From contig JAJZPK010000122.1 in assembly GCA_021811205.1 (NCBI GenBank), positions 1 to 7,670 on the forward strand: a stretch of DNA of 7,670 nucleotides, given 5' to 3'. The notes below the pieces were generated by a model. It saw only the letters and a program-made list of their open reading frames with translations, made no database searches and was not told where the DNA came from. The position numbers were made by a program, and so were the translations under genes. Within the stretch, counting starts at the first letter, position 1. Each line of letters opens with the position of its first letter. Source of the stretch: Pseudomonadota bacterium. Its GTDB lineage: Bacteria > Pseudomonadota > Gammaproteobacteria > Burkholderiales > JABEVD01. Positions 7,309 through 7,670 of this stretch are shown here, in pieces.

Positions 7309-7670
7309 TATGGGTTCGACCTTCCAGATGTCTTCTGCGTACTGGTCTATGGTTCGATCGCTCGAGAATTTTCCCATCTTCGCGATATTGAGGATGGCCT
7401 TTCTCGACCAGGCCTCCCTGTCCCGGTAGGCTTCGTCCACCTTTTCCTGACAGCGGATGTAGGCGGGATAATCCGCGCTCAGCCGGTAATGGTCGCCCTG
7501 GGTGAGCGCGCTGACGACAGGCAGGTAGCAATACGGATCCGTCGGGGAGAAGTAACCCGAACCGATCATGTCGAGCGCTTCCTGCATTTCCGGATGAATC
7601 TCGTGGGGCTTGGAGTAGCTTGCGGCGACTTCCTCTGCAGTGAGCCCGAAGATGAAAATGTTGTCTTCGC
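7300..7670 (-). CDS. glgP: Glycogen/starch phosphorylase, C-terminal part (5' end off window)
   Basis: Glycogen phosphorylase releases glucose-1-phosphate from the non-reducing ends of alpha-1,4-glucan, using pyridoxal phosphate. Only the last ~122 codons are here, reading from 7668 down to the TGA at 7302-7300; the frame stays open to the window edge, so the ATG at 7587-7585 is internal. Family landmarks are EDNIFIFGLTAEEV at the edge, the YPAYIRCQEKVDEAYRD stretch, WSRKAILNIAKMGKFSSDR, and the closing TIDQYAEDIW typical of the C-terminus of bacterial and eukaryotic phosphorylases. The pyridoxal-phosphate lysine and the active site lie outside the window, so activity cannot be judged, and glgP versus malP cannot be told apart from this part. 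It is convergent with the protease gene and shares 9 bp with it. No terminator hairpin is seen downstream of its stop. Confidence 0.93.
   Translation of the reverse strand, partial: EDNIFIFGLTAEEVAASYSKPHEIHPEMQEALDMIGSGYFSPTDPYCYLPVVSALTQGDHYRLSADYPAYIRCQEKVDEAYRDREAWSRKAILNIAKMGKFSSDRTIDQYAEDIWKVEPISR

Overview
The window is a compact, protein-dense piece of a bacterial chromosome. It is moderately GC-rich by eye, with no RNA genes, insertion sequences or CRISPR. It holds four protein-coding genes: three on the + strand (a 5'-truncated P-type cation ATPase, a three-domain lipid enzyme and a Lon-like protease) and the 3' end of a glycogen phosphorylase on the - strand. Gene content and codon choice (many GAA/GAG, CTG/CTC and GCC/GCG codons, few TTA) suit a Gram-negative bacterium, probably a proteobacterium. 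This is inference; there is no rRNA or other taxonomic marker.

Layout. 1-2037: C-terminal two thirds of a P2-type ATPase whose M4-M6 and M8-M9 segments read like the animal Na+,K+-ATPase alpha subunit; its first ~250 residues lie outside the window. 2038-2137: a 100-bp gap with a perfect 14-bp palindrome and a ribosome binding site for the next gene. 2138-4918: one 926-residue protein joining an acyl carrier protein, a fatty-acyl-AMP ligase (FAAL) and a PlsC-type acyltransferase. 4918-7308: a 796-residue Lon-like protease with an intact Ser-Lys dyad but altered nucleotide-binding motifs, whose ATG overlaps the previous stop codon by one base (TAATG). 7300-7670: the last ~122 codons of glycogen phosphorylase on the opposite strand; its stop region overlaps the end of the protease gene by 9 bp.

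How the genes may work together. The lipid enzyme looks self-contained: it would activate a free fatty acid with ATP, load it on its own carrier arm, and pass it to a lysophospholipid or glycerolipid at the membrane. Its tight coupling to the protease gene points to co-expression, perhaps a membrane-maintenance or stress unit, with the cation pump upstream on the same strand. The phosphorylase is a convergent neighbour with no evident functional tie. The points most worth a second look are the ACP-FAAL-acyltransferase fusion, its coupling to the protease, the Na+,K+-ATPase-like ion-site residues in a bacterial pump, and the departures from consensus in the protease's Walker motifs.
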